From: JBMNGG01 sp050949705
GTDB lineage: Bacteria > Bacillota > Thermosediminibacteria > Thermosediminibacterales > Tepidanaerobacteraceae
Direction: 5' to 3'
Length of the DNA stretch: 64,000 nt
NCBI GenBank assembly: GCA_050949705.1
Contig: JBMNGG010000003.1
Span: 248,001-312,000 of the forward strand
Part shown: one piece after another, positions 38,564-47,348 of the stretch
How positions within the stretch are numbered: the stretch's first letter is position 1
Layout of the letters: every line of letters begins with the position of its first letter
Notes under the pieces: generated by a model
The model's input: only the letters and a program-made list of their open reading frames with translations
Databases searched by the model: none
What the model was told of the DNA's origin: nothing
Position numbers and translations under genes: made by a program

Positions 38564-39301
38564 TTACTTTTGTTTTAAATCATATAATTCCTGAAGTGGA
38601 GGAATATTTTCAATCATGCCTTGTTCTAACTTGTCCCAAATTATGCCCTGTGATGGTTTTGGGATACTTGAGTTCACATTTATTACTCTTGTAGGTGTAA
38701 CAATATAATCTACGATGGTATCATAAGGCGTTGTTTCTATATCTATGCCAACAACTTGACAGTCATGACCTACAGCGATTACAGGTGTTTTGGGATCTAC
38801 CACCTGTATTTCCCAAAGCATTGCCCACTCTAAATCAAAATATCCATGCCCTTTGCCAAAGCGAATCCCGGAAGGAGTGATGGCAGAAGCTCCTGTCACA
38901 AGCATATCAACCTTCCCAAGCTTTTCTTTGATTTCTTTTAGCGAAATAGCTTTCATGAATTTTTCCATACCATCTAAAGTAGTCGCCAGCTCTTCCCTGC
39001 CTTCGGGCACATCTCCTGGGTAAATTACCTGAAATCCGCGGTTAATACCATAAGTAGTAGTGAGCAGTGTTTTTTTATCTTTAAGGGCGAATTCTCTGAG
39101 TTTTTCCATATTGTTATCAGGTGTTATAAATATTACCTGAGATTTTTTATAAACATCCAAGTTTCGAATAAGCTCGGCACCTTGGTCACTGCCTTCATAA
39201 TCTGCTATAAATTCAGCAAAATCCCAATGAAATCTTGAATCAGGCTTCGCTATCTTTCTTAACTCTTCCCAAATTTTTCTTCTGGCTTCATTGCGATCCA
39301 T
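38564..39301 (-). CDS. 5-formyltetrahydrofolate cyclo-ligase family protein
   Basis: A 245-residue protein of the 5-FCL/MTHFS-like superfamily. The marker loop TPSGIRFGKGHGYFDLEW, which binds ATP phosphate in true cyclo-ligases, and HDCQVVGIDIETTPYDTIVD match. The N-terminal half (SQVIFITPDNNMEKLREFAL) is longer than in the standard 190-residue enzyme, placing it with the larger uncharacterised clostridial branch, so folate activity is not certain. The ATG at 39301 follows a GGAGTGGG site. The next gene upstream is the small symporter partner. Confidence 0.85.
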   Translation of the reverse strand: MDRNEARRKIWEELRKIAKPDSRFHWDFAEFIADYEGSDQGAELIRNLDVYKKSQVIFITPDNNMEKLREFALKDKKTLLTTTYGINRGFQVIYPGDVPEGREELATTLDGMEKFMKAISLKEIKEKLGKVDMLVTGASAITPSGIRFGKGHGYFDLEWAMLWEIQVVDPKTPVIAVGHDCQVVGIDIETTPYDTIVDYIVTPTRVINVNSSIPKPSQGIIWDKLEQGMIENIPPLQELYDLKQK

Positions 39302-39322
39302 ATAAAACCCACTCCTTTACTT

Positions 39323-39445
39323 TTACCATAAGGTCTTGTTTTTAAAGTCGACTATGTTATACCATAACTGAAAAGCGAAATCCGCTACTAAACCAGCCAA
39401 ACAAACCCACATAAGTATACTAAAAAAAGTTGCTGAATAAGTCAT
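39323..39445 (-). CDS. Small symporter-associated membrane protein (40 residues)
   Basis: A short minus-strand ORF starting at ATG 39445 after AGGGGG, beginning only eleven bases past the stop of the SSS symporter. Product: MTYSATFFSILMWVCLAGLV, then ADFAFQLWYNIVDFKNKTLW, one membrane helix with aromatic residues at the end. It resembles the small symporter accessory proteins found next to sodium:solute symporters in Clostridia. Too short for routine gene calling, but position and composition support it. Confidence 0.75.
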   Translation of the reverse strand: MTYSATFFSILMWVCLAGLVADFAFQLWYNIVDFKNKTLW

Positions 39446-39456
39446 ATTAACCCCCT

Positions 39457-40908
39457 CTAATCAATGGCTTTTATATGTTCTTTAAGTTTATTATAGTCAA
39501 ATTTAGCAGGTGAAATCTTAGCATACGCAAATATAACGGCGGAAGAAATGACGATTGCAGTTACAAAACTTAATAAGTTTTGGTTGTTAAGGAACAATGG
39601 AAGGCCGAATAAAATTCCAAGAATTGTTCCTGTTGCTGCACCACTGCCGCTGATATTTGGGCTAAAGAGTCCTGCTATAACAGGAATAACAGCTGCGGCA
39701 GCTACCAAATCGGCTGTTAACAATAAAAACAGGATGGATGGGGCTTTAAAGGCAACCAGCATTGCACCGACCCCAAAGACGATAGTAGAGATTCTGCCGA
39801 TAAGAACGGCCCTTTCCGGAGCTAAATTGGGCATAAAGCTTTTAATTATATCAAGGGAAGCTATAGATGAAAAACCGGCCAGAGCGTCAGAAGCTGTAGA
39901 AGTTGCAGCAAGGACAATTACCATCATAAAAATCATTGATGCCCATGGAGGTAAAAGATAATCAGCCATAAGTGCAGTAGCGATAGATGGATGGGGTAAT
40001 TCCATATTGTAGGCTACTGCCATTAAACCAAAAGATGCTGCAATAATTGTCATGGGAAAAGTCATAAAAGATGCACTGATAAGTCCCTTTTTCACTACTC
40101 TGATATCCTTGGCAGAATATACTCGTTGCCAAAGGGCTTGATTTAAGAGCTCTGCTGCGGAAACGGCTATAATAATCATCAGAGCAAATTCCATTCCTGT
40201 TGGATGAAAGACTTTGAGGAACTCCGGAGCGTGTTCTTGTATTCCGCTGTATATTGCTACAGGGCCGCCGGAGTTTTTAAAGGCAATAATAGCAGTTATA
40301 AACAACATAGGAGTGATGAGAATCGCCTGCAGTCCGTTTGTAAATATGGCTGCCCCTAAGCCGCCGTAAGTTGTATATATGATAACAGGTATACCGATTA
40401 TTAAAACACCTATATAAAGTGGTATCTGACCTATGTAATTAAAAGCGATACCTGCACCTATAAGATTTGCAGCAAGTAAACAAAACATATAAACAATACT
40501 GACGAAAAGTACAACAATGTACATTATATTTCCATATCTGACTTTGGCATATTCTCCGATAGTATTGCCTTCTGGAATCAATTCTTTTATACGGCCTGAA
40601 ACCGGCAAAAAGACAATATAAGATAAAGAAATGGCCAGCCCATATCCTATCATTGCTGTTAGCCCTTCCAAATATGCCATTTCACCTGGAGAGAAAATAA
40701 GACCGGTGCCTACAGCATAAGCTATGAAAGTTGCAGTCATAAATGCCGTAGTAATGTTCCTGCCTGCGGTAAAATATGAGTCGCTGTCAAGCATTTTCCT
40801 CTTACTAAAGAGGTAACCTAACCAAGTAATAGAGCCCATAAGTACCAGGCTGAAGATAATCATAAGAGTTCCAAAGTTGAGCATTATAATTCCTCCCTTG
40901 TGTAGCAA
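39457..40908 (-). CDS. Sodium:solute symporter family protein
   Basis: A 483-residue SSS-family importer with about thirteen membrane segments. Marks: YFTAGRNITTAFMTATFIAY in the first loop, GLGAAIFTNGLQAILITPML in the middle, NQALWQRVYSAKDIRVVKKG, and the sodium-site region AATSTASDALAGFSSIASLD. ATG 40884 (MLNFGTLMI) after a GGAGG site is the likely start, with ATG 40908 further upstream in frame. Downstream lie a 40-residue partner and the 5-FCL-like gene, all on the same strand. Substrate unknown. Confidence 0.9.
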   Translation of the reverse strand: MLHKGGIIMLNFGTLMIIFSLVLMGSITWLGYLFSKRKMLDSDSYFTAGRNITTAFMTATFIAYAVGTGLIFSPGEMAYLEGLTAMIGYGLAISLSYIVFLPVSGRIKELIPEGNTIGEYAKVRYGNIMYIVVLFVSIVYMFCLLAANLIGAGIAFNYIGQIPLYIGVLIIGIPVIIYTTYGGLGAAIFTNGLQAILITPMLFITAIIAFKNSGGPVAIYSGIQEHAPEFLKVFHPTGMEFALMIIIAVSAAELLNQALWQRVYSAKDIRVVKKGLISASFMTFPMTIIAASFGLMAVAYNMELPHPSIATALMADYLLPPWASMIFMMVIVLAATSTASDALAGFSSIASLDIIKSFMPNLAPERAVLIGRISTIVFGVGAMLVAFKAPSILFLLLTADLVAAAAVIPVIAGLFSPNISGSGAATGTILGILFGLPLFLNNQNLLSFVTAIVISSAVIFAYAKISPAKFDYNKLKEHIKAID

Positions 40909-40963
40909 GTTCAGCAGGAAACCCGAACAATACTACAAATAAATATAAAAATGTCCGTATTCA

Positions 40964-40992
40964 ATTAAAACACTAAACACTACATTTGTCAA
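40964..40992 (-). promoter_or_regulatory. Promoter of the SSS symporter operon
   Basis: On the minus strand, TTGACA (40992-40987) and TTTAAT (40969-40964) with a 17-base spacer, about 55-80 bases before the symporter start. Confidence 0.65.
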
Positions 40993-41034
40993 TGTGTAAA
41001 ATTGTTTATTAGATGTGAAAATAAAAATGAGATT

Positions 41035-41076
41035 ATTGTGAATGAATTATCACGATAATCTCATTTATGTATAGTT
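41035..41076. terminator. Hairpin terminator
   Basis: AAATGAGATTATTGTGA pairs with TCACGATAATCTCATTT (one G-T wobble) around 41035-41076. It sits between the MBL gene, which ends at 41203 on the minus strand, and the symporter promoter. Confidence 0.7.
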
Positions 41077-41202
41077 AAGTAAGATTTTACGCTTATTAAA
41101 CTATTCTGATGCGAAGATGGCGGCAAACGACCCATTTTTCCAGCCTTTTTTTTGTAAAGTTTTTGCCTATAACAATGGACTTGTATGCAGGAAATTTCTC
41201 AC

Positions 41203-42033
41203 TTATGCTTCAATTACAGTTCCCACATTGCAGAAGAAAAACCTTTCTTGAAATTCCTGTGCAAGACGCATTGAGGCTTTAAGTCCAGTGCAATGAGATA
41301 CACCAATGCGGTCAATATTGTAATTCTGTAAAGCTTCAATACTCTTATCCTGCTGTTCTTTGCTTACTGAACCAAGATGAGTTCCTCCCAAAATAGCACA
41401 AATATGCTTTTGACCGGTTTTTTCTATAACATAGTTAAGAATATTTATTATTCCAGAATGAGCACAACCAAGAATTATGTATAGTCCTTTTTGAGTCTCA
41501 ATAACTAATGTTTGATCATCAATAATTGGGTCCTGCTCAAAATAAGTATCCTCTTTAATAACAAGACCTTTATCTCCCTTTTCAAAATCGGTATTTCTAG
41601 GTATTTCTCCCGTTAAGGATAACCCAGGTACGATTTCTTGCCAAGCTTTACTAAATATAAATCTAGCGCCGCTACTTTCTAAAACGGATCGAGAAAAGGG
41701 AATTCCAATATATCTAGCATGCTCATCTTTTATTGAAAAGCTTTCTTTAAAAAGATTGGGATGAGTATATACATTGACTGTTCCAGTCACTGAAAGAACG
41801 TCAAGTAAACCGCCTGTATGGTCGAAGTGATGGTGGCTAAGCATGATGCCATTTATTGTCGAAAGATCTTTTTTAAAAATCCTCGCATTATTTATTATAG
41901 CCTTCCCCTGGCCTGTATCAAAAAGAAAATTACCATGGCTAGTTTCAAGGAAAATAGACCATCCATGTTCCGCGATTGCACCGGCATTGCCAATTACATA
42001 GTTTTCGCAAAGAACGGTAGCTCTAAATCTCAT
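41203..42033 (-). CDS. MBL-fold metallo-hydrolase
   Basis: A 276-residue metallo-beta-lactamase-fold protein. Metal-binding motif LSHHHFDHTGGLLDVL is complete; other ligands are in LGCAHSGIINILNYV and GVSHCTG near the C-terminus. The form with FDTGQGKAIINNARIFKKD matches the branch near the archaeal dihydropterin-aminobenzene phosphate synthase-like hydrolases, a common annotation for such proteins without proof in bacteria. Start ATG 42033. It has no clear operon partner. Confidence 0.9.
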   Translation of the reverse strand: MRFRATVLCENYVIGNAGAIAEHGWSIFLETSHGNFLFDTGQGKAIINNARIFKKDLSTINGIMLSHHHFDHTGGLLDVLSVTGTVNVYTHPNLFKESFSIKDEHARYIGIPFSRSVLESSGARFIFSKAWQEIVPGLSLTGEIPRNTDFEKGDKGLVIKEDTYFEQDPIIDDQTLVIETQKGLYIILGCAHSGIINILNYVIEKTGQKHICAILGGTHLGSVSKEQQDKSIEALQNYNIDRIGVSHCTGLKASMRLAQEFQERFFFCNVGTVIEA

Positions 42034-42130
42034 AAAATCACCTTTTCCATTAATAGTAGAAAGAGATAACTTTCATAAAACTATTATACTATATTAATGT
42101 AAATCAGTTTCATAACATGTTAGATAAACA

Positions 42131-42172
42131 AAAAATATCATGGTGGATTATTGGTACCATCATGATATTTTT
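42131..42172 (-). terminator. Terminator of the GDT1-type gene
   Basis: AAAAATATCATG pairs with CATGATATTTTT across 42131-42172, with a further TGG/CCA pairing after one mismatch, ending on the minus strand in a T run. Confidence 0.75.
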
Positions 42173-42192
42173 ATGATACTTTATAGTTTATT

Positions 42193-42495
42193 TTATCCAC
42201 GTCCGAGCTGATGCAAGGCTCCTGGAACTGCCTCAATTAAAACGAATATTCCTATGCCTACAAATAGAATTCCTGCTGCGAGTTTTAGATAAGCTTCAGG
42301 TACATATCTAGATACAACTTCCCCGAATAAAGCGCCGATTAAAGTGACAAGGACGAGTGCAAGTGAAGCGCCAAGGAAAATTGGCAGGGGTTTTTTGTAC
42401 TGTGTTACAAGTGTAAAAACAGCTAATTGAGTTTTGTCCCCAAGTTCTGCTAAAAATAACATACAAAATGCCATTAAGAAGAGCTTAAAATCCAT
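42193..42495 (-). CDS. TMEM165/GDT1 family (UPF0016) transporter, single-repeat form
   Basis: A 100-residue membrane protein with one copy of the GDT1 unit: MDFKLFLMAFCMLFLAELGD carries the signature E-x-G-D, continued by KTQLAVFTLVTQ. Three hydrophobic segments. Family members export manganese or exchange calcium/manganese; the standard protein has two such units, so this one probably works as a dimer. A manganese riboswitch lies directly upstream in the same transcript, strongly supporting manganese export. Confidence 0.92.
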   Translation of the reverse strand: MDFKLFLMAFCMLFLAELGDKTQLAVFTLVTQYKKPLPIFLGASLALVLVTLIGALFGEVVSRYVPEAYLKLAAGILFVGIGIFVLIEAVPGALHQLGRG

Positions 42496-42598
42496 GTAAA
42501 AACACTCCTAACATTATTTTTATACTGATCCAAAAAGTAAAGACGTCATGTAACACTATTACTTTGATTCTATAATTCCCTCTTTTATAAACAATAAA

Positions 42599-42637
42599 AG
42601 ACCTTTATTCCGAATAAAAAATCCGAAATAAAGGTCT
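42599..42637 (-). terminator. Expression-platform terminator of the manganese riboswitch
   Basis: On the minus strand AGACCTTTATT (42637-42627) pairs with AATAAAGGTCT (42609-42599), followed by TTTATT. Its 5' arm is the same sequence that closes helix P1 of the aptamer, so the two structures exclude each other. Confidence 0.85.
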
Positions 42638-42726
42638 CGTTCCCAAAAAAGTGGTGAAAGCCCAGGCATAAAAATGCCAGCATGTTGAGCTTTCAAAGAC
42701 AAAAGCCCGAACTACTCCCCTTTATT
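42627..42726 (-). ncRNA. yybP-ykoY manganese riboswitch aptamer
   Basis: On the minus strand: P1 opens with AATAAAGG (42726-42719), then the conserved GGGGAGTAG, the CAACATGCTGGC and GCCTGGGCTTTCACC arm, and the closing GAACGAGACCTTTATT (to 42627). These are the hallmarks of the yybP-ykoY family, which binds Mn2+. The closing strand of P1 also forms the 5' arm of a terminator, so ligand binding should keep transcription on. The downstream gene is a GDT1-type exporter, the standard pairing. Confidence 0.92.
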
Positions 42727-42734
42727 GTAAAGAC

Positions 42735-42763
42735 ATTATAACATTTTCAAGTTATAATGGCAA
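42735..42763 (-). promoter_or_regulatory. Promoter of the riboswitch-GDT1 transcript
   Basis: On the minus strand TTGCCA (42763-42758) and TATAAT (42740-42735) with a 17-base spacer, placed so that RNA begins just before P1 of the aptamer. Confidence 0.8.
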
Positions 42764-42815
42764 GCAATGCTAGCTGCCGATTGATGTAAAAAAGCCGTTT
42801 AAATATCGGTTATCA

Positions 42816-42844
42816 TTGACACTAATATTAAACTTTGATAAACT
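42816..42844 (+). promoter_or_regulatory. guaB promoter
   Basis: TTGACA (42816-42821), 17-base spacer, TAAACT (42839-42844). It shows that the earlier in-frame TTG at 42816 is the -35 box, not a start codon. Confidence 0.7.
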
Positions 42845-42884
42845 TTGGAATAATAATTCTAGAAAATTATTTGGGGGCGATTTT

Positions 42885-44333
42885 TTGACTAAGTTTGGCA
42901 AGGAGGGTTTAAGTTTCGACGACGTTTTGGTAATACCCTCAAAATCCGAGATATTGCCGAAAGATGTCGATATTACTACTCGACTGACCAATAAAATAAA
43001 ACTAAATATACCTATCATCAGTGCAGGAATGGACACGGTAACGGAGGCTCGATTGGCTATAGCTATTGCCAGAGAGGGCGGTATAGGAATTATCCATAAA
43101 AACATGAACATTGAAAGGCAAGCTTTGGAAGTGGACAAAGTCAAACGGTCTGAGCATGGAGTCATAGTAGATCCTTTTTATTTGTCCCCGGAAAACCTTA
43201 TAGGAGAAGCTCTAGAGCTTATGGAGCGCTATCGGATATCTGGTGTGCCTATTACTGAAGGGACAAAATTAGTGGGTATCCTTACTAACAGGGATCTTAG
43301 ATTTGAGGACGAGAAATCTAAAAAGATTAAGGAAGTTATGACTAAAGACAATCTTATTACAGCACCGGAAGGAACTACTCTTGACGATGCTATGAAGATT
43401 CTTAAAAAGCATAAGATAGAAAAGCTCCCTATAGTTGACGATGATTTTAATTTAAAAGGCTTAATTACAATTAAAGACATTGAAAAAGCTATAAAATATC
43501 CTAATTCTGCTAAAGATCAATCTGGGCGTTTATTGGTAGGTGCAGCAGTAGGAGTTACAAGAGATATGGAAGAACGTTTAAAGGCTCTGGTGCAAGCCAA
43601 TGTGGACATCGTAGTTGTAGATACTGCTCATGGCCATTCTAAGGGAGTTATGGAAGCAGTATATCGTATAAAAGAGCGATATCCCGAATTGCAGGTCATT
43701 GCTGGCAATGTTGCAACTGCAGATGCCACCCGAGATTTGATAAAGGCAGGAGCTGATGCAGTAAAGGTTGGTATGGGTCCTGGTTCCATATGTACTACAA
43801 GAGTAGTAGCAGGGATAGGAGTGCCACAGGTAACGGCAATTTATGATTGTTTTCAGGAAGCTCAAAAATATAATATACCAATTATCGCTGATGGCGGAAT
43901 CAAGTATTCAGGAGATATAGTAAAGGCTATAGCAGCCGGAGCAGATACAGTTATGCTGGGCAGTCTATTTGCGGGGACGGAGGAAAGTCCCGGTGAAATC
44001 CAAATATATAAAGGCCGCAGTTTTAAAGTATACCGCGGTATGGGCTCTATGGAAGCCATGGAACATGGCAGCAAGGACAGATATTTCCAAGAAAATGCCA
44101 AGAAATTGGTACCCGAAGGTGTTGAAGGCCGGGTGCCTTATAAAGGCCCCCTTTCTGAGATAGTGTATCAGCTAGTGGGAGGCTTAAGGGCAGGCATGGG
44201 CTATTGTGGAACACAAAATATTCAAGAGCTTAAGAAAGCCAATTTTATTAAAATTAGTTCTGCTGGTTTAAGAGAAAGTCATCCACATGATATATATATA
44301 ACCAAAGAAGCTCCGAATTACTCGCAAATATAG
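42885..44333 (+). CDS. guaB: IMP dehydrogenase
   Basis: GuaB oxidises IMP to XMP with NAD, the committed step to GMP. The 482-residue protein has the barrel start LSFDDVLVIPSKSEILPKDV, two CBS domains (about residues 90-200) for nucleotide control, the phosphate loop VKVGMGPGSICTTRVVAGIG with the catalytic Cys, and the flap GMGSMEAMEHGSKDRYFQEN. TTG 42885 follows TTGGGGGCG, and the length matches the family. Monocistronic, with a strong terminator after it. Confidence 0.97.
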   Translation: MTKFGKEGLSFDDVLVIPSKSEILPKDVDITTRLTNKIKLNIPIISAGMDTVTEARLAIAIAREGGIGIIHKNMNIERQALEVDKVKRSEHGVIVDPFYLSPENLIGEALELMERYRISGVPITEGTKLVGILTNRDLRFEDEKSKKIKEVMTKDNLITAPEGTTLDDAMKILKKHKIEKLPIVDDDFNLKGLITIKDIEKAIKYPNSAKDQSGRLLVGAAVGVTRDMEERLKALVQANVDIVVVDTAHGHSKGVMEAVYRIKERYPELQVIAGNVATADATRDLIKAGADAVKVGMGPGSICTTRVVAGIGVPQVTAIYDCFQEAQKYNIPIIADGGIKYSGDIVKAIAAGADTVMLGSLFAGTEESPGEIQIYKGRSFKVYRGMGSMEAMEHGSKDRYFQENAKKLVPEGVEGRVPYKGPLSEIVYQLVGGLRAGMGYCGTQNIQELKKANFIKISSAGLRESHPHDIYITKEAPNYSQI

Positions 44334-44357
44334 GACTGGCTAGGCCAGTCCTATATT
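44327..44357. terminator. Bidirectional terminator between guaB and the OpuC-type operon
   Basis: AAATATAGGACTGG and its complement CCAGTCCTATATTT form a near-perfect palindrome over 44327-44357, ending with T residues, between convergent genes. Confidence 0.85.
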
Positions 44358-44366
44358 TGTTATTGT

Positions 44367-45263
44367 TTATATTAAACCTTCTTCTTCCAAAAATTCTCGG
44401 GCTACATCTTTTGGTTCCCGCTTGTCTAAATCTACAGCTGCATTAAGCTCTGCCATTTTAACATCGTCGATGCGGCCGGCTAATTTATTTAACACTTCCT
44501 CTAATTCCGGATGTTTCTCTAGAACTTCTCCCCTTACTATAGTAGTTGCATCATAGGGTGGGAAAAATTGTTTATCATCTTCAAGAATTACCAAATCAAA
44601 AGCAGCGATTCGACCTTCTGTTGCAAAGGCGCTTATTACATCAACACTACCTTGAACAAGAGCTTGATACATTAATGAAGGATCCATACCTTTTACATCT
44701 GCAAACTCAAAGTCGTAATGATTACTAAGCCCTGGATAGCCGTCATCCCTCTCTGTGAAAACATAGGTGCAACCAAGAGTTAATTCATTAGCTACTTGGG
44801 CCATATCAGATATTGTCTTTAAATTATATTTTTCAGCTGTTTCTTGTGTTACTACCATTGCATAGGTATTATTAAAACCATAAGGTTTCATCCATTTAAT
44901 ATTAAACTGCTCATCAAATTCCTTCTTAACAGTCTCATATACCTCATCCGGGTCGCTCATTGGCTCAATTCCAAGGCTGGTGAGACCGGTTCCGGTATAT
45001 TCCAAATATAAATCGATTTGATCAGATTTTATTGCATTTAAAATAACATTTGATGCTAGATTTGTCTGCAAACTAGTCTTTAAGTCGGTATTTTCCTCTA
45101 TTAGAATACTAAGCATTTCAGCCATAATAAACTGTTCAGAAAAGTTTTTTCCACCAACTCGTATTTCTTTTGGGGCTTTTGAACTACCACAACTGGTTAC
45201 ACCAGTTAATAAAAATATCCCTATTAAAACGACAATAGTTAAAGCCCTCCATTTTCTCGTCAT
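44367..45263 (-). CDS. Glycine betaine/osmoprotectant ABC transporter, substrate-binding lipoprotein
   Basis: A 298-residue secreted lipoprotein of the OpuAC/OpuBC/OpuCC type. The signal (ALTIVVLIGIFLLTGVTSCG) has a lipobox VTSC. The mature part begins IRVGGKNFSEQFIMAEMLSI, a strong family pattern, followed by DLYLEYTGTGLTSLG and PPYDATTIVRGEVLEKHPEL. It should capture betaine, carnitine or choline outside the cell. Last gene of a three-gene operon under c-di-AMP control. Confidence 0.93.
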   Translation of the reverse strand: MTRKWRALTIVVLIGIFLLTGVTSCGSSKAPKEIRVGGKNFSEQFIMAEMLSILIEENTDLKTSLQTNLASNVILNAIKSDQIDLYLEYTGTGLTSLGIEPMSDPDEVYETVKKEFDEQFNIKWMKPYGFNNTYAMVVTQETAEKYNLKTISDMAQVANELTLGCTYVFTERDDGYPGLSNHYDFEFADVKGMDPSLMYQALVQGSVDVISAFATEGRIAAFDLVILEDDKQFFPPYDATTIVRGEVLEKHPELEEVLNKLAGRIDDVKMAELNAAVDLDKREPKDVAREFLEEEGLI

Positions 45264-45284
45264 TAAAAATGCCTCCTTTAAAAT

Positions 45285-45926
45285 TTACGCTTTTTTGTGA
45301 AGTCCTTTCGGAGTAAGTCTATACTCTACATATCCCAGTACTTGATCTGCTAAAATTGCAAGTACCGCTGCAGGTATAGCACCTGCTAATATCATCTCAT
45401 TTCTGTACATCTGTATCCCCGTAAAAATTAATTCCCCTAGACCTCCTGCACCAATATATGCAGCAATGGTCGTCGTTCCAATATTTATTACAGTTGCAAT
45501 CCTAACTCCTGCCATAATAACTGAAAGAGATTGGGGCAATTCTACCATACGCAGTATTTGCATATTTGTCATGCCCATGCCCCGCCCTGCATCTATCATA
45601 AATGGCGATACCTCTTTGATGCCTGTGTAGGTGTTTTTTACTATAGGTAAAAGTGCATAAAGGAAAAGTACCAATATAGCAGTCCTCTTACCAATGCCCA
45701 AAAACGGTATAAGGAGACCAAAAAAAGCGATACTAGGAACTGTCTGAAATATACTTGTAACAGCCAGCATTATATCCGCTAGACGTTTATTCCTGGTTAT
45801 GGCAATACCTAGGGGAACACCAATTATTATTGAAGTTAATATTGCAGTTCCTGTTAGCTGCAAGTGTTCAAGTATTAAGCGAAATATGGTATCAGGATTA
45901 TTTATGAAATATCCAAATATGGTCAC
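45285..45926 (-). CDS. Osmoprotectant ABC transporter permease
   Basis: A 213-residue permease with five to six membrane segments. The family pattern HLQLTGTAILTSIIIGVPLG near the N-terminus and the ATPase-contact loop DAGRGMGMTNMQILRMVELP identify a ProW/OpuCB-type protein. Only one permease gene is seen; B. subtilis OpuB and OpuC have two, so this one probably acts as a homodimer. It lies between the ATPase and the binding protein. Confidence 0.93.
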   Translation of the reverse strand: MTIFGYFINNPDTIFRLILEHLQLTGTAILTSIIIGVPLGIAITRNKRLADIMLAVTSIFQTVPSIAFFGLLIPFLGIGKRTAILVLFLYALLPIVKNTYTGIKEVSPFMIDAGRGMGMTNMQILRMVELPQSLSVIMAGVRIATVINIGTTTIAAYIGAGGLGELIFTGIQMYRNEMILAGAIPAAVLAILADQVLGYVEYRLTPKGLHKKA

Positions 45927-45940
45927 TTTTTACACTCCCT

Positions 45941-47053
45941 TCACACAGTTAAATGCTGTCCGAGGACATTAACCAAGCTAGACCTTGTTATAAGACCTGT
46001 CAATCTTTTATCATCACTGATAACCGGTACATAACCAACCTGCTTTTGAGCCATAATTGACAGCACTTGACTTACATTTGCATCTTCTGCTACATAATCA
46101 ATGTCTGTTCTGTATATTTCAGATACCTTTTCTACACTATCAAAATTTTGAAGTACATCGTTGGCTGTAATAAGACCGATAAACTTGCCAGACCCCTCCA
46201 CTACCATGAGGCTGTCCACCTTTTGCCGGCGCATCTTTTCTAAAGCCTGGTTTAAAGTCCTGTTGGGAAGTATAGTGACAGGATTTTTTATCATGATATC
46301 TTTAACATTGATAAATTCCGGCTGCTTAAGCAGCCTATCTTTGCCGATGAATTCTTCTACAAAGCCATGAGCGGGATTTGTTAAAAGTTGCTTAGGACTG
46401 TCATATTGAACCACCTGACCGTCCTTCATAATGGCTATTTTATCAGCGAGTTTCAAGGCTTCGTCCATATCATGGGTTACAAAAATGATGGTTTTTCCCA
46501 GTTTATCCTGCATCTGCAACAACTCTTCCTGTAATGTGGTTCTTGTAATGGGGTCAACTGCTCCAAAAGGTTCATCCATTAATATAATTTCCGGATTAGC
46601 TGCCAAAGCTCTAGCTACACCAATTCGTTGCTGCTGCCCTCCACTTAATTCATTTGGATAGCGATAGTAAAATTCAGATGGAGACATGCCTACAAACTCC
46701 AGCAACTCTTCAACCCGCTGTTTTCGTTTAGCTTCAGGCCAGTTCTTAAGATATGGAACAAGACCAATATTTTGAGCAATTGTCATATGAGGGAAAAGTG
46801 CGATCTGCTGTATAACATAACCGATATTTCGCCTAAGTTCCACCACATCCAGTTTACTAATATCTGTTCCATTGATATAAATAGTACCTTTAGTAGGTTC
46901 TATTAAGCGATTTATCATGCGCAAAGTAGTTGTTTTACCACACCCGCTGGGGCCAATTAGGACAATGGTTTCTCCAGAATATAAATTTAAAGTCAAATCA
47001 TTTACTGCAATAAAATCGTCAAATCTTTTAGTTACATTTTTAAAGCTTATCAA
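45941..47053 (-). CDS. Osmoprotectant ABC transporter ATPase with CBS domains
   Basis: A 370-residue ATPase of the OpuCA/ProV type. Walker A GPSGCGKTTTLRMINRL, ABC signature LSGGQQQRIGVARALAANPE, Walker B IILMDEPFGAVDP and the H loop FVTHDMDEALKLADK are intact. Two CBS domains fill the C-terminus (KDIMIKNPVTILPNRTLNQA and the VISDDKRLTGLITRSSLV part), which sense ionic strength or c-di-AMP in relatives. TTG 47053 lies six bases after AGGGAGGG; GTG 47071 precedes that site. Confidence 0.94.
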   Translation of the reverse strand: MISFKNVTKRFDDFIAVNDLTLNLYSGETIVLIGPSGCGKTTTLRMINRLIEPTKGTIYINGTDISKLDVVELRRNIGYVIQQIALFPHMTIAQNIGLVPYLKNWPEAKRKQRVEELLEFVGMSPSEFYYRYPNELSGGQQQRIGVARALAANPEIILMDEPFGAVDPITRTTLQEELLQMQDKLGKTIIFVTHDMDEALKLADKIAIMKDGQVVQYDSPKQLLTNPAHGFVEEFIGKDRLLKQPEFINVKDIMIKNPVTILPNRTLNQALEKMRRQKVDSLMVVEGSGKFIGLITANDVLQNFDSVEKVSEIYRTDIDYVAEDANVSQVLSIMAQKQVGYVPVISDDKRLTGLITRSSLVNVLGQHLTV

Positions 47054-47122
47054 TAAAAGCCCTCCCTTCACAATTATTATTCTACTTATTACTTTTATTT
47101 AATATGTAATTTTAAATAAAAA

Positions 47123-47146
47123 TAAGCTATGGAGATCCATAGCTTA
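47123..47146 (-). terminator. Leader terminator of the osmoprotectant operon
   Basis: TAAGCTATGGA (47123-47133) pairs with TCCATAGCTTA (47136-47146). On the minus strand it is followed by TTTTTATTT. It lies between the c-di-AMP aptamer and the first gene, where an off-switch would be expected. Confidence 0.8.
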
Positions 47147-47196
47147 ATGGAATAGCAATAAAATATAACTATCTTAACTATCAATCTCATCTTCCA

Positions 47197-47311
47197 CGCT
47201 TACGAGGTTAGCTGACGGGTTTGGGATGAAGAGTACCCTACTTCTTCAAGAAGATACACCCCATATAATGGTTCCCCCGCTCCAATCTATTTACATAGAA
47301 AGGATTAAGCG
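47197..47311 (-). ncRNA. ydaO/yuaA c-di-AMP riboswitch controlling osmolyte uptake
   Basis: On the minus strand: P1 strand CGCTTA (47311-47306), then GGAGCGGGGGAACC, GGGGTGTATCTTCTTG, an internal hairpin, AAACCCGTCAGCTAACCTCG and closing TAAGCG (47202-47197). These are the ydaO-type conserved blocks. c-di-AMP binding shuts off expression in known cases. The operon it leads encodes an osmoprotectant importer, one of the best-known target types for this riboswitch. Confidence 0.93.
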
Positions 47312-47348
47312 AATACTCAAATACAAAAACCTTTTTTTCACATTTTCT

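Noticed and set aside
42816..42884. Earlier start of guaB
   Set aside because: TTG 42816 is the -35 box of a good promoter; TTG 42885 has a ribosome site and gives the normal length.
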